NCBI GenBank assembly: GCA_015956445.1
Contig: WIUZ02000011.1
Coordinates: 948,501-1,012,500, forward strand
DNA length: 64,000 bases
Reading direction: 5' to 3'
Source of the DNA: Thelephora terrestris
Taxonomy: Eukaryota; Basidiomycota; Agaricomycetes; Thelephorales; Thelephoraceae
Part shown: positions 23,947 to 35,764 of the stretch, piece after piece
Layout of the letters: each line of letters starts with the position of its first letter
Position numbering within the stretch: position 1 is the stretch's first letter
The notes under the pieces: generated by a model
What the model was told of the DNA's origin: nothing
Database searches by the model: none
What the model saw: the letters and a program-made list of their open reading frames with translations, nothing else
Program-made: the position numbers and the translations under genes

Positions 23947-24570
23947 ATGTTCAGTCCCCCAAACCCCTTTCCCTCTACCAGTCCAGTCCAACGACCAAGC
24001 GTTCCTGACGCCAGGAGATCTATCTGGGAGTATAAACTCATTAGAAGTCTCCAAGTAAACCGAACAGCCGGTTTACTCACCCACTTCCCTTACTACCGAC
24101 CCTTTGCAGCTCTCGACGCCAGAGTCACTACTCCTCCTTTTCTCTTAGGAGCAGATCATCAATTCCTCTGGAATTCAGATCTTACGGAGAGCGTCCTTGC
24201 GACCGTCTACTTCAGTATCAGTCCAGCCTTCTACTTTCCCTCCCCACGTATTCATCTTACTACTAACATCCACACCCACTCTCCTGCTATCATCATTCTC
24301 TGGTGGGAAGTCCCAACTGAATTACCTTATTCGGTCATAGAATATCTCGTCAACTTCGAACGCCTTAGCGACCAAGACTTCGAACCCTTTGTGCAGCAAC
24401 TCAATAAGTTCTGCCAAGACTACCACTCGCCCGTCCATCCATATCAGACAGAGTCACCTCTCTCTCTTGATATTCCTCCTCTCCTCGTCTCTACGCCCGG
24501 AACCCCCTTCAAAGTCAGACCCGACACCCCTCACCCATCTGCTAATCCTCTAGTGCCCCACAAACAGTAA
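23947..24570 (+). CDS. Family-B 207-aa sense protein (B3), function unknown
   Basis: Intact ORF of 207 codons starting MFSPPNPFPSTSPVQRP, about 150 bp downstream of the plus-strand TATA box and 20 bp from the element's right end. It differs from the B2 copy at scattered sites without gaps or stops. It also has the same basic start, FPYYRPF and VLATVYFSISPAFYF segments, and proline-rich tail. The two family-B genes diverge from a shared promoter region. Confidence 0.6.
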   Translation: MFSPPNPFPSTSPVQRPSVPDARRSIWEYKLIRSLQVNRTAGLLTHFPYYRPFAALDARVTTPPFLLGADHQFLWNSDLTESVLATVYFSISPAFYFPSPRIHLTTNIHTHSPAIIILWWEVPTELPYSVIEYLVNFERLSDQDFEPFVQQLNKFCQDYHSPVHPYQTESPLSLDIPPLLVSTPGTPFKVRPDTPHPSANPLVPHKQ

Positions 24571-24590
24571 GCAGGCCTACAACCCTGACA

Positions 24591-26425
24591 GACGTCATTG
24601 ACAGGGCTCTAGATGCTAAGGTCCAGATCTCAGCTCGCGAGATCCTGGCTGTCTCGACGGATGCGCACAAGCATGTCAAGGACTTGGTCTCGACGTGAAA
24701 GGTTGTGGCAAACCTTATCGCGAAGGATTCTACGGATTCCTACCTTACCTCCTTCTTGGAGCCCGATTCCCCCGCAGTTTATCTCGACGACCACAAATAC
24801 GACCCGACGACTTCCTCTGCTGCTCCCTCCCTCCTGCTACGAGTCATCTATCCTACCTTCACACCAGGAGTCGAACCTGAGTCCATTCTGGACAGTGGAG
24901 CGCAAATCGTCATGATGCGGAAGGATATCTGGGAGAAACTTCGGTCTCCTATCACTGCCAACAAGGCGATGGCTATGGAGTCTGCAAACAGTGGTACTAC
25001 TCTGACCCTCGGGATGGTCGAGCAGCAACCTGTCACTCTAGGACAGATCACTGTCTTCCTGCAGATCCAGGTCGTTGAGGATGCTCCTTTTGAGGTTCTC
25101 CTTGGTAGACCCTTCTTTGATGTTCTATCTTGCATGGATATCAGCCACGCTGGCGGTATTCACAAGATTCATGTCAGAGATCCCAAGACTGGAACCCCCT
25201 ATGTCTTCTCGACGAGCCCTCGTCCGCCCAAGCCTTCGCGAGGGCCTGCCGTAAATTTTCGTTTGTGGGCGATTCTACGAGCCCCTCCCGACCACGTTTC
25301 AGTCATAGCGAAGCGTCTGGTCCCCTCCTAGAATCGTCGCAATCTTTCAGCTTCCTGCAGGCTCTCGATAGCAGAACTCCTCCCTCCTCTCAGCGATCAT
25401 ATAATCAGTTTTCATGTATGTCTCCCACGTTGCCTCTCTCCTCATATGCACCATCATCGGCATCGTTTTCTGGCTCTTGTCTCCCTTTCTTTCCCGACCC
25501 TGTTCCTTCGTTTTCTTCAGATGTCTTGCCTTTGCCTCCCGTTCCTTCTCCTACCTCCTGTTCCTTTTCGCGACTTGTTTCCGACCCTTTGGACTGTACT
25601 AATATTTCTTCGGACTCTTGTACTTCTTTGGACTTGGCACTTACTTTAGATTCTGACAATCAATCGTTTTCCTCTTATTCTGCGCATGACTTAAGTTCTC
25701 CCTCTTTGTTCTCCACAAGCCAGTTTGTTTCTCCCAACTTCTACTCCACTGCTTCTTGCTTTTCATTCTACGAACAGCCTTCTTTCGATATCTCCCCTCC
25801 CTCTTCCCCCGACGTTATTTCTACTTCCATTGGCTCATTCCCTATTGTATCTTCTCCCTCCCGCACTATTCCCCTTCCTTCTCGACAGGTTCCTGATTTT
25901 AGATCTAGATTCCCTTCTCCATCTTCTCTTTGTAGTACTGGTCCGATTGTCTCCTCCACATCTTCCACTTCAGTAGATTTCTATAGTTCTCTCACCTCCT
26001 TCTTCACCTCCTTCCCCTCCATGGATCGTCGCGACGCCTTCCTGTCTTTTGCCGCCCTCCGTAACGCCATCCCGCCATCCCCTACAAATCCCTACACACC
26101 TCTCCAGCTTGCTAGCGTCTGGCTTACTGAGCACTTCACTCAGAGCCCCTTCCTGGATCTAGGTTCTGATGGCGACTTTGAATCCCTTCTCTACAAGAAG
26201 GTGGCAAACAAGACTAGGCCGGTAGTGACGACCCTGCCAGAGAACTTCTGGATTGTCTGTCACGAGCATCCCGATCCCCTTGCAAATCTCCTCCCTCTCC
26301 CTTCTCATCCTCCCGACTTCATCCCGACGGGGAGATTCACTCGCGAGTGCCATGACAAGATGGACATCGGGAAGGATCTTCTCTGGCCTGAAGAGATCAA
26401 ACTAGCTGAGTGGATTGTTGCCCAC
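24591..26425 (+). pseudogene. Gypsy Pol, protease and linker part
   Basis: Continues the Gag-Pol frame after B3. A TGA lies at about 24696 (after KDLVST). The aspartic protease active site is ILDSGAQIV (D at about 24891), with a second protease-like block (FEVLLGRPFFDVL). The frame then breaks near 25210-25330: the first frame stops at 25331 and a second frame runs to 26425. The long Ser/Pro/Phe-rich linker (25330-26020) is unusual in length. M4 interrupts the frame at IVA|QHHAAF. Confidence 0.75.
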
Positions 26426-26951
26426 ACTGGGGGCAAGGGCCCAAATACCCACCAGGCACATTGTGATTACATTGTGGTCACAGTCAAAAAGTGACTCCAA
26501 TGTGCCCAGTGGGTACATTGTGAACACATTTTGAATGTACTCCATCATGTGAATCAAATTTTTCCATCACCAAACATGTAGATTGCATTCAAAACTTGCT
26601 CTAAAAAGTGTTTTGAATGCGATCGACGATCACATTCACAATGTATTCAACATGTGGAGGAATTGGTGGGGTACATTGTGAACACATTTTGAATGTCGTC
26701 GGTTTTACAATGTGAATCGAATGTATTCAAAATATGCCTAGGACATGCGTTTTGGTGCATTATGGTCACATGACTGGGTACATTGTAAATGCGATCAGTA
26801 TTTGCCCAGCGGTAATATTAAATTCACATTTTTGGGCACATTTTGAATGTACCTGATTTTTACCCACCGGGCACATTGGGATCACTTGTTGACTGTAACC
26901 ACAATGTAATCACAATGTACCTGGTGGGTATTTGGGCCCTTGCCCCCAGTG
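26426..26951. mobile_element. M4: palindromic CACTG element, TSD CCA
   Basis: Ends CACTGGGGGCAAGGGC and GCCCTTGCCCCCAGTG, TSD CCA (26423-26425 and 26952-26954). Nearly identical to M2. Its removal rejoins gypsy pol in frame. Confidence 0.93.
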
Positions 26952-29648
26952 CCAGCATCACGCAGCTTTCACCTGGACTGACAAGGAACGAGGTGCCTTT
27001 GATCCCCAGTACTTCACGCCCATCGAGATCCCTCATATCTTGCATGTTCCGTGGATTCTGAAGCAAGGCCCTATTCCTCGTGGCATCCTTCAGGAAGTCA
27101 TCAGGATCATCGAGGACAAGTGGCGGTCGGGTGTCTATGAACCCTCCTCTTCGTCCTACAATTCCTGATGGTTTTGTGTCTTCAAGAAGGATGGCAAGTC
27201 CCTCCACCTAGTCCACTCTCTGGAGCCGTTGAATGCAGTCACTGTTTGCAATGCCGCGATGCCTCCCTACACTGAGATCGTTGCAGAGGACTTTGCTGTG
27301 CGATCTATCTACACCACTCTCGACTTCTATGTTTCCTTCGATCAACGCCAGCTTCACGAGAGGTCTCGCGACATGACTACCTTCAACACTCCTCTGGGTT
27401 CCTTCAGGCTCACCGTTCTCCCGATGGGCTGGACAAACTCTCCCGCTGTTCTTCAGGGTGACGTCACTCACATCCTACGACCCGAGGTTCCTCACTGGAC
27501 TCAACCCTTCGCTGATGATGTCCCTATCAAAGGTCCTAAGTCTCGCTACGAGCTTCCCGACGGTTCCTACGAGACCGTTCCCGACAATCCCGATATTTGG
27601 CAATTTGTCTGGGAGCATCTCGAGGCTGTCCATTGTATCATCCAGTGAGTAGAGTCCTATGGAGCTACATTCAGCAGGAAGAAGGCCTTTATTGGTGTCC
27701 CTCGTGCTGATATCCTCGGACATGTTTGTACTTACGAAGGCCGAGTTGCAGATCCTTCGCACGTGCAGGCTATCCAGGACTGGCCCATCCTGAAGAGTGT
27801 CTCAGAGGTTCGCGCGTTTTTGGGCACTTGTGGAGTTCTCAGGATCTTCATCAAGGGCTACACACTCGTCGCAAGGCCTCTGATTCATCTCACTCAGAAG
27901 GGTATCACCTTTGAGATCGGCCCTCAGCAGCTAGAGTCTATGGTGAGACTCAAGGCTACCATCCTCTCCTCTCCCGCCTTGCGCCCCATCGAGTACGAGT
28001 CCGACAGACCAGTTATCCTCGCTGTCGACTCTTGCGCAAACGGTGTAGGGTACATTCTCTTCCAGATCGGAGAGAATGGGAAGCGCTATCCCAGCCGGTT
28101 CGGTTCCATCACCTTCAACGATCGCAAGTCCCGCTACTCCCAGGCTAAGCTCGAGCTCTATGGCCTCTTCCGTGCCCTCAAGCACACTCAGATCTTCACC
28201 ATCGGTGTGCAGAAGCTGGTTGTAGAGATGGACGCGAAGTTCGTCAAAGGCATGATCAACTCCCCCACCTTGCATCCTAACGACGCCGTGAACCGTTGGA
28301 TCTCAGCAATCCTCTTGTTTGACTTCGAGCTTGTCCCCGTTCCCGCAGAGAGGCACACAGGAGCTGATGGACTGTCCCGACATCCTCGCACTCCTGAGGA
28401 TCCTCCTCGCGACGATGGCGACGAGCTCGAGGACTGGATTGACTCGAACACTGGTTTCTATATTGACCTCCACACTCCCTCTTCTCATGACCCTCTTCTC
28501 TCCATAGTTCATTCCTATATTTCGGACTCACCCACTATTCCTTCATCTGTAGTTCCCGCTTTCCTGCTTCCCTCTTGTTCTCCTACTTTGCTTGTTTCTT
28601 CTTATTCTGCTTCACATGTTCCTTCGCCTTCTATTCGCTCTCCTTCCCCTCCATCTTCTCCCCCTCTCGAGATCCCTCGCTCGGTGAAGGCCCTTCGTCG
28701 CGATGACAGAGTTTCCCTTATTCGCCAGTTTTTGACCGATCTTTCCCGACCTCCCGACCTTTCTGACGAGCAGTACAGACTTTTCATCCGACAAGCCACT
28801 GACTACTTTCTCCACAAAGGTAGCCTCTTTCGGAAGCGTCAGTCGGGATCCCCTCAGCTTGTCCCGAAGCCTAGTGAACGCCTCGAGCTTGTTCGCTATG
28901 CTCACAATGTTCTAGGACACAAGGGTATCTTCACGACGACTCAGTCTCTCTCAGTCCAATTCTGGTGGCCCGAGCTTGCCAAGGACGTCCGCTGGTATAC
29001 TAGGACTTGCCACAAGTGTCAGGTGCGACAGACCAAGTACTTTCACATCCCGCCTGTCCCCTCGCTCTTTTGCAAGGCTCACATGGATCCCTTCCTCATG
29101 CCCCGTGTCGGGAACTATCGCTACGTGGTCCACGCCCGCTGCGCGATGAGTTCTTGGCCTGAGGGATGTGCTACCACTGTGGACTCTGCCAAGGTCATCT
29201 CGACGTTCATCTTCCAGGACATCCTCTGCCGTTGGGGCGGTCTCGACGAGATTGTCACTGACAACGCTGCTCCCTACATCGCCACTGTTGATATGCTTGG
29301 AGAACAGTATGGGATCCGACACATTAGGATCTCAGGCTACAACTCTCAGGCTAATGGGATCGTTGACTCGAAGCATTTTGACGTTCGCGAGGCTATCATG
29401 AAGACTTGTCAAGGCAACGAGGCCAAGTGGCGCGAGGTTCTCCCGCAGGTTTTCTGGGCTGAGCGCGTTACTATCCGCAAGGCGACTGGCTACTCCCCCT
29501 ACTTCCTGGCTCACGGTGTCCACCCACTCCTACCATTTGACATCACCGAAGCCACCTACCTAGCCCCTACCCAGGACTTTGGCATCACTACTGAGGAGTT
29601 AGTCGTGCTTCGTGCCCAGCAGCTCGCGAAACGTCCCAAAGATCTTGA
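26952..29648 (+). pseudogene. Gypsy Pol: reverse transcriptase, RNase H, integrase core
   Basis: RT: FDPQYFTPIEIPH at the start, LDFYVSFDQ, LPMGWTNSPAVLQ, and the catalytic box FADD (about 27508-27520) in place of YxDD. RNase H-like: ILAVDSCANGVGYILF, KLELYGLFRALK and AERHTGADGLSRHP. Integrase: HHCC finger (HNVLGHKG...CHKCQ, about 28900-29020) and core with MDPFLMP and TDNAAPY. The usual NGIVERKH motif reads NGIVDSKH, so the catalytic glutamate position is Asp. In-frame TGA at 27166 (before WFCVFKKDG) and about 27646. Both are consistent with CGA to TGA transitions. Integrase is then cut by M5. Confidence 0.85.
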
Positions 29649-31018
29649 CACTGGGGGCAAGGGTTGGTTTACTGAGTCAGTAAACTGTGAGTAAATCACA
29701 AGCAAATGGAAAAAGAACCCAGCGAAATACTTGCCTGGCAAGCACAAAACAAATTCACAATTTACTGAGCCAATTCACCTGCAATTTACTGGGTTCAGTA
29801 TGTGCTCAGTATGTTTGCAGTTTACTGGGTCATGTGACTATGGTTTACCCATTAGGTAAACCTCAGAAAAATTCACAATTTACTGAATAAATTTACCAGC
29901 AATTTACTGGGCCACTTACCCAATCAGTATGTTTTTAATTTGCCGAGTGATTTAATCACGATTTACTGGACTCAGTAAACTGGAAAAAAACCAAACTGGT
30001 TTACTGACGACGTCCCTGATTGGTCAATTTGAAAAATATCCAAAAATTTACCTGGACGTGTCATTGTCAGTAAACTGCAAGTTTTCTTTCAGTAAATTGG
30101 AAATACACGTCAGGTAAACTGGGAAAACACGTGACAATTTGATTGTGGTTTACTGGGCTCAGTAAATCAGAAAAAAACCTAACCAGTTTACTGAGGAGGT
30201 ACCTGATTGGCTAATTTGAAGAAAAAACTCGAAAATTTACTAGGACGTGTCTTCATCAGTAAACTGCAAGTTTTCTTTCAGTAAATTGCAAATACACGTA
30301 AAGTAAACCAGAAAACACGTAAACTTTGAATTTACTTACAGTTTACACGTGTTTTCTGGTTTACTTTACGTGTATTTGCAATTTACTGAAAGAAAACTTG
30401 CAGTTTACTGATGAAGACACGTCCTAGTAAATTTTCGAGTTTTTTCTTCAAATTAGCCAATCAGGTACCTCCTCAGTAAACTGGTTAGGTTTTTTTCTGA
30501 TTTACTGAGCCCAGTAAACCACAATCAAATTGTCACATGTTTTCCCAGTTTACCTGACGTGTATTTCCAATTTACTGAAAGAAAACTTGCAGTTTACTGA
30601 CAATGACACGTCCAGGTAAATTTTTGGATATTTTTCAAATTGACCAATCAGGGACGTCGTCAGTAAACCAGTTTGGTTTTTTTCCAGTTTACTGAGTCCA
30701 GTAAATCGTGATTAAATCACTCGGCAAATTAAAAACATACTGATTGGGTAAGTGGCCCAGTAAATTGCTGGTAAATTTATTCAGTAAATTGTGAATTTTT
30801 CTGAGGTTTACCTAATGGGTAAACCATAGTCACATGACCCAGTAAACTGCAAACATACTGAGCACATACTGAACCCAGTAAATTGCAGGTGAATTGGCTC
30901 AGTAAATTGTGAATTTGTTTTGTGCTTGCCAGGCAAGTATTTCGCTGGGTTCTTTTTCCATTTGCTTGTGATTTACTCACAGTTTACTGACTCAGTAAAC
31001 CAACCCCTGTCCCCAGTG
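29649..31018. mobile_element. M5: long palindromic CACTG element, TSD TGA
   Basis: 1,370 bp, ends CACTGGGGGCAAGGG and CCCCTGTCCCCAGTG, TSD TGA (29646-29648 and 31019-31021). Arms of about 680 bp are near-perfect inverted copies centred near 30334, rich in TTTACTG/CAGTAAA repeats. The two identical 67-aa ORFs (29687-29890 and 30777-30980) are mirror images and not genes. Confidence 0.93.
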
Positions 31019-31021
31019 TGA

Positions 31022-31444
31022 AGACATGCGTCAGAGGGTTGCGAAGTCTCGTCGGAAGAATCTGGAGCAGTTCGAACTGCGCCATGGTTCCCGCATTGTT
31101 GATTTTGACTTCGAGTCCGGAGCTTTGGTTCTGGTGCGCAACACTCGCGTTGAGGAGTCCTTGAACAGGAAGACCAAGCCTCACTACCTCAGTCCAATGG
31201 TTGTTGTGCGCAAGACAAAGGGGACATCATATATCGTGGCCGAACTCAATGGAGCACAGTCTCAGCTTCGCGTCGCAGGCTTCCGACTCATTCCCTACTT
31301 CCCACGCACAGCTACCGATATCCTGCTGGTCTCTGATCTGGACGATGATGAGGACTTCACTTGGGATGATCCCGAGGATGTCCGCTACCTTTCTTCCCTT
31401 CCCGACGACCATTCCTATGTTTCCCTATCCCCTCCTTCCCTTTA
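31022..31444 (+). pseudogene. Gypsy Pol C-terminus (integrase tail)
   Basis: Joins in frame to ...RPKDLE across M5. It contains the GPY/F-like integrase C-terminal module (RNTRVEE..., KPHYLSPMVVVRKTKGTSY) and ends in an acidic tail with a stop at 31442-31444. 31445-31501 and 32304-32471 are the 3' untranslated part, with a purine tract AAGGAGA just before the LTR. Confidence 0.8.
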
Positions 31445-31501
31445 ATTAGCACATCCCATCCCTATGTTACGCTACACTTTCTATATCCACAAAGCACCCC
31501 T

Positions 31502-32303
31502 CACTGGGGGCAAGGGGTCAAATACCCAGTGGGTACATGCTGAATACATTATGATCACAGTCAAAAAGTGATCACAATGTGCCCAGTGGGGAAAATTTGA
31601 ATACATTCAAAATGTACCTGGCCATGTGAACCCAATGTGCCCAGTGGGCACATTTTGATTGCGATCACAATGTACCCATCAATGTGATCCCAATGTGCCC
31701 ACTGGGGACATTTTGATTTTGATCACAATGTACACATCAATGTGATCTCAATGTGCCTGCTGTGCACATTTTAATTTCTTTCACAATGTCCCCATCAATG
31801 TGTTCTCAATGTACCCAGCTCATTACATGATAGTTTCTTTCACAATGTTGTCCACAATGTGTCCAGCATGTGGCTGAGCCACTCATTCAAAATTCTTTCA
31901 CAAAGTATCCAGTGATGTGTCTAGAATGTGTACAGCCATACAGATAGTGATTTCTTTGAAAGTTCATGATGAAATTGAACAATATTGTGATTACATTGTG
32001 ATTACTTCAAAAAGAACCCCCTGGGGACATTATGGACACATCACTGGATACTTTGTGAAAGAAGTTTGAATGAGTGGCTCAGCCACATGCTGGACACATT
32101 GTGGACAACATTGTGAAAGAAACTATTATGTAATGAGCTGGGTACATTGAGAACACATTGATGGGGACATTGTGAAATAAATTAAAATGTGCACAGCAGG
32201 CACATTGAGATCACATTGATGTGTACATTGTGATCACTTTTTGACTGTGATCACAATGTATTCAGCATGTACCCACTGGGTATTTGACCCCTTGCCCCCA
32301 GTG
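31502..32303. mobile_element. M6: palindromic CACTG element, TSD CCT
   Basis: 802 bp, ends CACTGGGGGCAAGGGG and CCCCTTGCCCCCAGTG, TSD CCT (31499-31501 and 32304-32306). Same subfamily as M9. Sits in the gypsy 3' untranslated region. Confidence 0.93.
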
Positions 32304-32471
32304 CCTTCTAGTTAGATTTCCTCTTGTTCCACACTTTCTCTAGCCCGACTTTTCCCTATTTCTCGCTATCCCTTTCTCTTGGCCTCCCGAGTTTCTATCA
32401 GAAGTCCCAAGGAGACTCCTCTTGCACCTCAAGACAACCGAGGACGGTTGCTCTCTGAAGTCCCAAGGAGA

Positions 32472-33478
32472 TGTCGTGACCGTATTTCGGACACTATCCA
32501 GAATCGCGACCTTCTCTCGACTATCGACAACCGCTGCGCGAGGTCTAGATGACTTCCCTCAGCATTCTCAACTGTCCCAATGAGGATTCGCTGTCTCTTC
32601 ACTTTGCCACACTTCCCTCTCTCCCTATTCTCCCTTGCAACTTCCCGATGTTTTCCCTTTCAACCTGCGACTTAGACCAGCGACCTGCGACCTGCGCTCC
32701 CCAGTAGATAGTTTCCCTTAGACTCTCTTTCCCTCATGTCTTATCCCGATTATGTCCCGACCAGTCCCAATCGTGTCCCGACTCTCCACTGCGTCTTGTT
32801 TCTTTAGTTTACATTTCTCTATCTTCATTCCCTGCGTCCAGATCACGTCTCGATCGATCGCTTCGCTCTCGACTCTAGGCCTCCCTCTGGTTCATTTTCC
32901 AACCACATTCCTTTCCCTCGCCGTTCCCTTCGATCCCCCGCCTTCCCTCTGTCATAGATGTGTCATTAGGTCTTTTGACATCACTTTGGTTCATTTCCTT
33001 TGGTCCCTTCGTTCTCAGAGTCCCCAGTATTGTATATAAAGGCCCCTGTATTCGATAGACCCAGAATCAATCAGCAGTGTTCCCTCTCTCTCTCTTCCTC
33101 TCTCTCTCTCTCTCTTCCTCTCTCTCTCTCTCTCTTCTGAGGCCTAGCAGCATTGCTACGGTCCTCCCTTTGGTCCCCTTGTCGTCTCGCCCTTGTTCTT
33201 GTCGTCCCTCTGGTCTCTCGTGTCCTGCTGGTGTCCCGATTTCTGACTCTCTTGTCCCGACGTTTCCCAACGTCTCCCTTAGTTGACTATTGGTAGTTTT
33301 GTGCCCTGGCTTTCCTGTTGCCTTCTGCCTCGTTCTCCTGTTCTCTTCCCGACTTTCTCTCTCACCTTTCGTTAGCTTCCTGCAGATTTCCTAGAGGCTC
33401 GCGCCTCTAAACCGAGGACCTGACCTTCTAACTGCCATCTCTGCCCTCTCGGACTCTGAAGGCTTTGTGGCTAGTTCA
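32472..33478 (+). repeat. Gypsy 3' LTR
   Basis: TGTCGTGACCG ... GGCTAGTTCA, 1,007 bp. TATATAA near 33034, followed by a duplicated (CT)n block (33083-33137), which explains a length difference from the solo LTR. Directly preceded by a purine tract. Confidence 0.92.
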
Positions 33479-33595
33479 CCGGACCCAGAGCTCATCGTCC
33501 CAGGTCAACCCCATCAAATGAGGAATCGTCTCCCTGAGACGTTCGGCATCCACCTGCTTGACGACCTCCAAGATCTAGAAGCCGTTAGCTTGACA

Positions 33596-33719
33596 CACTG
33601 GGGGCAAGGGGACCTGGAAACAAGTGATCACATGCTGAAAACATTGTGAGACCAGGTGCACTTCTCTCACAATGTTTTCAGCATGTGATCACTTGTTTCT
33701 AGGTCCCTCGCCCCCAGTG
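33596..33719. mobile_element. M7: 124-bp CACTG element, TSD ACA
   Basis: The smallest member: CACTGGGGGCAAGGGG ... GTCCCTCGCCCCCAGTG, TSD ACA (33593-33595 and 33720-33722). The halves form a simple hairpin. The empty site is visible at 40807 and 45259. Confidence 0.93.
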
Positions 33720-35107
33720 ACATCTACGCCAAAAGAACGTAACCTCTACCTAGAGGGAAAAGTTAGCACAAGCACAAGAAGCACTAGATCTTCCCCATAC
33801 CTGGTCATCAGTGGTATAGGGAACCCCCGCCTCACTGGCGTAGGTCTTACGGTTGGCGGCACGACGGTCGATGCGAGAGATGGTGGAGATACCATTGGCA
33901 ACTTTATAGGTGTGGTTGTTTGGGAAAGACATGTTGGTAAGATGATGGGGAAATTGCTGGTGTTGCTGATCAAGGATGGCTCCAAGAAGACGTCCTTCTT
34001 ATAGCCTAGATCGGTGATCCTTCACGTGACCTACCTCGACGAACCTCATTGGTCCGGGTCACATCAACTTCCGCCCCTGTACCATCATTGTCGGCTTACT
34101 ACATCAAGCTGACACCTCGGCCCGCGGGACGGCCTTGGAAGAACTTCGTTCCGGAACGCCTAGAACATGCACGCACTAAAAATAGGTCTCAAGACCCTGA
34201 TGACCCCTTTATGACATCACGAACCCCCTTTTTACGACTCCTCATGACTTTACGATTACGATCAACCCTGGACCCTGATCACACACGTGGACAGTCACAT
34301 CACAGTCTCCTAACCGGAGGAAGGAATCGCCGTTATTCGAAAGGAGTGCCTTAGACTCCTTTTGTTTAGCCCAGCGAATGTGGAGTAGCCGTTAGCGTGA
34401 AACACTGGCGAATCTGTAATCCCTCATGTCCCATGAGTCTAGGCCTGCGCTCCTCATGTTCGGACGTACGTTGAGGTTGCCACTAGTCCGTGATGCTGTT
34501 ACCGCCTACAGACAACAAGGGATGCTGCATGGTCTCTTATCTCGGAGCCGCTCGAAAATTGCACGAAGCAATGAGAGGTTTCCACCTGACCCTTGGGTGT
34601 GATCCCCAGGTACGAACTTTCATGACCCCATGTCTCTTTTTCTTTTAGGACTAGTGTTATCTTTACCCCTATGTTTCATGCGGACATTCCTTATCTTTTA
34701 TGCAATCCTTCACACGCTAGTAAGGCCCTTTGTCTTTTATTCTCCCATGCGTCACCTTGTTCGCTTCCCTTACTTAGTGTTCCCACACTCCTTATCTCCC
34801 TTTGTTCTGGCTTGATAAGGGTATATTAGGGTATTGACGTCATGGCCACTCCTTTAGTATAAGTAGCAACTGTGGCTGTATCGTAGTACCTTAGTTTTGT
34901 TACCTCAGGAAATCCTCTGCCCTTCTCAGCCCAGTTGCAGTTAAGGACAAGTCAGAGTTTCTTGTTTGATCCAAGACATCCCCCATCTGCTCTCCCTCCT
35001 GCTCTGCGCGTCAACTGCGCCTCGTGACTATAGAACCCCAGCGTTCATATTAGAAAACCTCGAGTGTCCAGTCGATCAACTGGTGGAGTCATCAATCCTG
35101 TTGTAGG

Positions 35108-35515
35108 GATAAACCCTTGTGTGTTAAACCGAACGAAGTGTGGTTTAGGTTGGGTTTCTCTTTAGGATTTCGACCTGACTTGCAGTGACCTCGGACAACC
35201 TACCGGAAGAATAGAGACGTGACCGTTCTCTCACAAGCTAGTTGGACTAGTGAGTATTCTGCGGAGTTGGCTCAGTGCACTGGTAGTTGTTGGGGTAGAG
35301 TGGCCCTGACAGATAAACCCTTGTTTGTTAAACCGAACGAAGTACGGTTTAGGTTGGGTTTCTCTTTAGGATTTCGACCTGACTTGTAGTGACCTCAGAC
35401 AACCTACCAGAAGAATAGAGACGTGATTGTTCTCTCACAAGCTAGTTGGACTAGTGAGTACTCTGCGGAGTCGGCTCAGTGCACTGGTAGTTGTTGGGGT
35501 AGAGTGGCCCTGACA
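35108..35515. repeat. Tandem duplication of A-type right end (2 x ~204 bp)
   Basis: 35108-35311 and 35312-35515 both run from GATAAACCCTTG to GGCCCTGACA with few differences. This may record abortive insertion or unequal exchange at the element end. Confidence 0.85.
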
Positions 35516-35764
35516 GTTTCTTCTTGTCTCAGGTATCTTCTTGTTCTCTGGTCTCGCGCTGATAGCTTCTTTCTTAGCCACATATCCCGCCATGACCCTC
35601 TTCGTTGCGACACTCGTCTATTGAGACTCTACTCTATCGCTACCACTTCCTATTCCCTCCCTACTTCTCCCTACTCCTCTCTACCTCTACCTGCCTTACC
35701 CTACCGATGTCTGCACAACTGGTCACCCACACCCTTCAGCTCCCTCTCCTTGCTACGTGTTCCC
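35516..35764. other. Unassigned 249 bp
   Basis: Pyrimidine-rich sequence between a duplicated A-type end and a truncated A-type element. I see no gene or repeat that explains it. Confidence 0.5.

Larger units (their letters stand above)
22319..24590 (+). mobile_element. B3: complete family-B element, perfect 5-bp TSD GACGT
   Basis: The best-defined family-B copy, 2,272 bp. Ends TGTCACGAACGCGTG and CAACCCTGACA. TSD GACGT at 22314-22318 and 24591-24595. It carries a minus-strand gene (22424-23327) and a plus-strand 207-aa gene (23947-24570), divergent around about 620 bp that hold ACGCACAGACCATG (23729-23742), TATATAA (23794-23800) and AATAAA (23867-23872). It has no long direct or inverted terminal repeats of its own and no recognisable transposase or reverse transcriptase. 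Confidence 0.92.
20276..33478 (+). mobile_element. Ty3/gypsy retrotransposon, truncated and interrupted
   Basis: 5' LTR remnant 20276-20470, internal region, then a complete 3' LTR 32472-33478. Domain order is Gag, protease, RT, RNase H, integrase, which is Ty3/gypsy order. It is interrupted by B3, M4, M5 and M6. Removing each with one TSD copy restores the reading frame across the break. Separate in-frame stops and a frameshift mean it is not autonomous. The right flank (CCGGACCCAG) is antisense exon 2 of an A-type element. The left flank was lost with most of the 5' LTR when the palindrome junction formed. Confidence 0.9.
33479..35515 (+). mobile_element. A-type element, right part (continues 8932-9786)
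   Basis: Resumes in antisense exon 2 (minus-strand coding of the DDELW region), contains M7 in intron 1, exon 1 on the minus strand, then the promoter half with GACGTCA and TATAAGTAG near 34830-34865. It ends AGTGGCCCTGACA. The last ~204 bp are duplicated in tandem. The expected right TSD (CTATT) is absent, so the right flank was rearranged. Confidence 0.7.

Noticed and set aside
29687-30980. 67-aa ORF pair in M5
   Set aside because: Mirror images in the arms of a non-coding palindrome.
8932-35515. One intact A-type element with a clean TSD
   Set aside because: Left flank CTATT is not repeated at 35516, and 1.75 kb of the element is missing between its halves.
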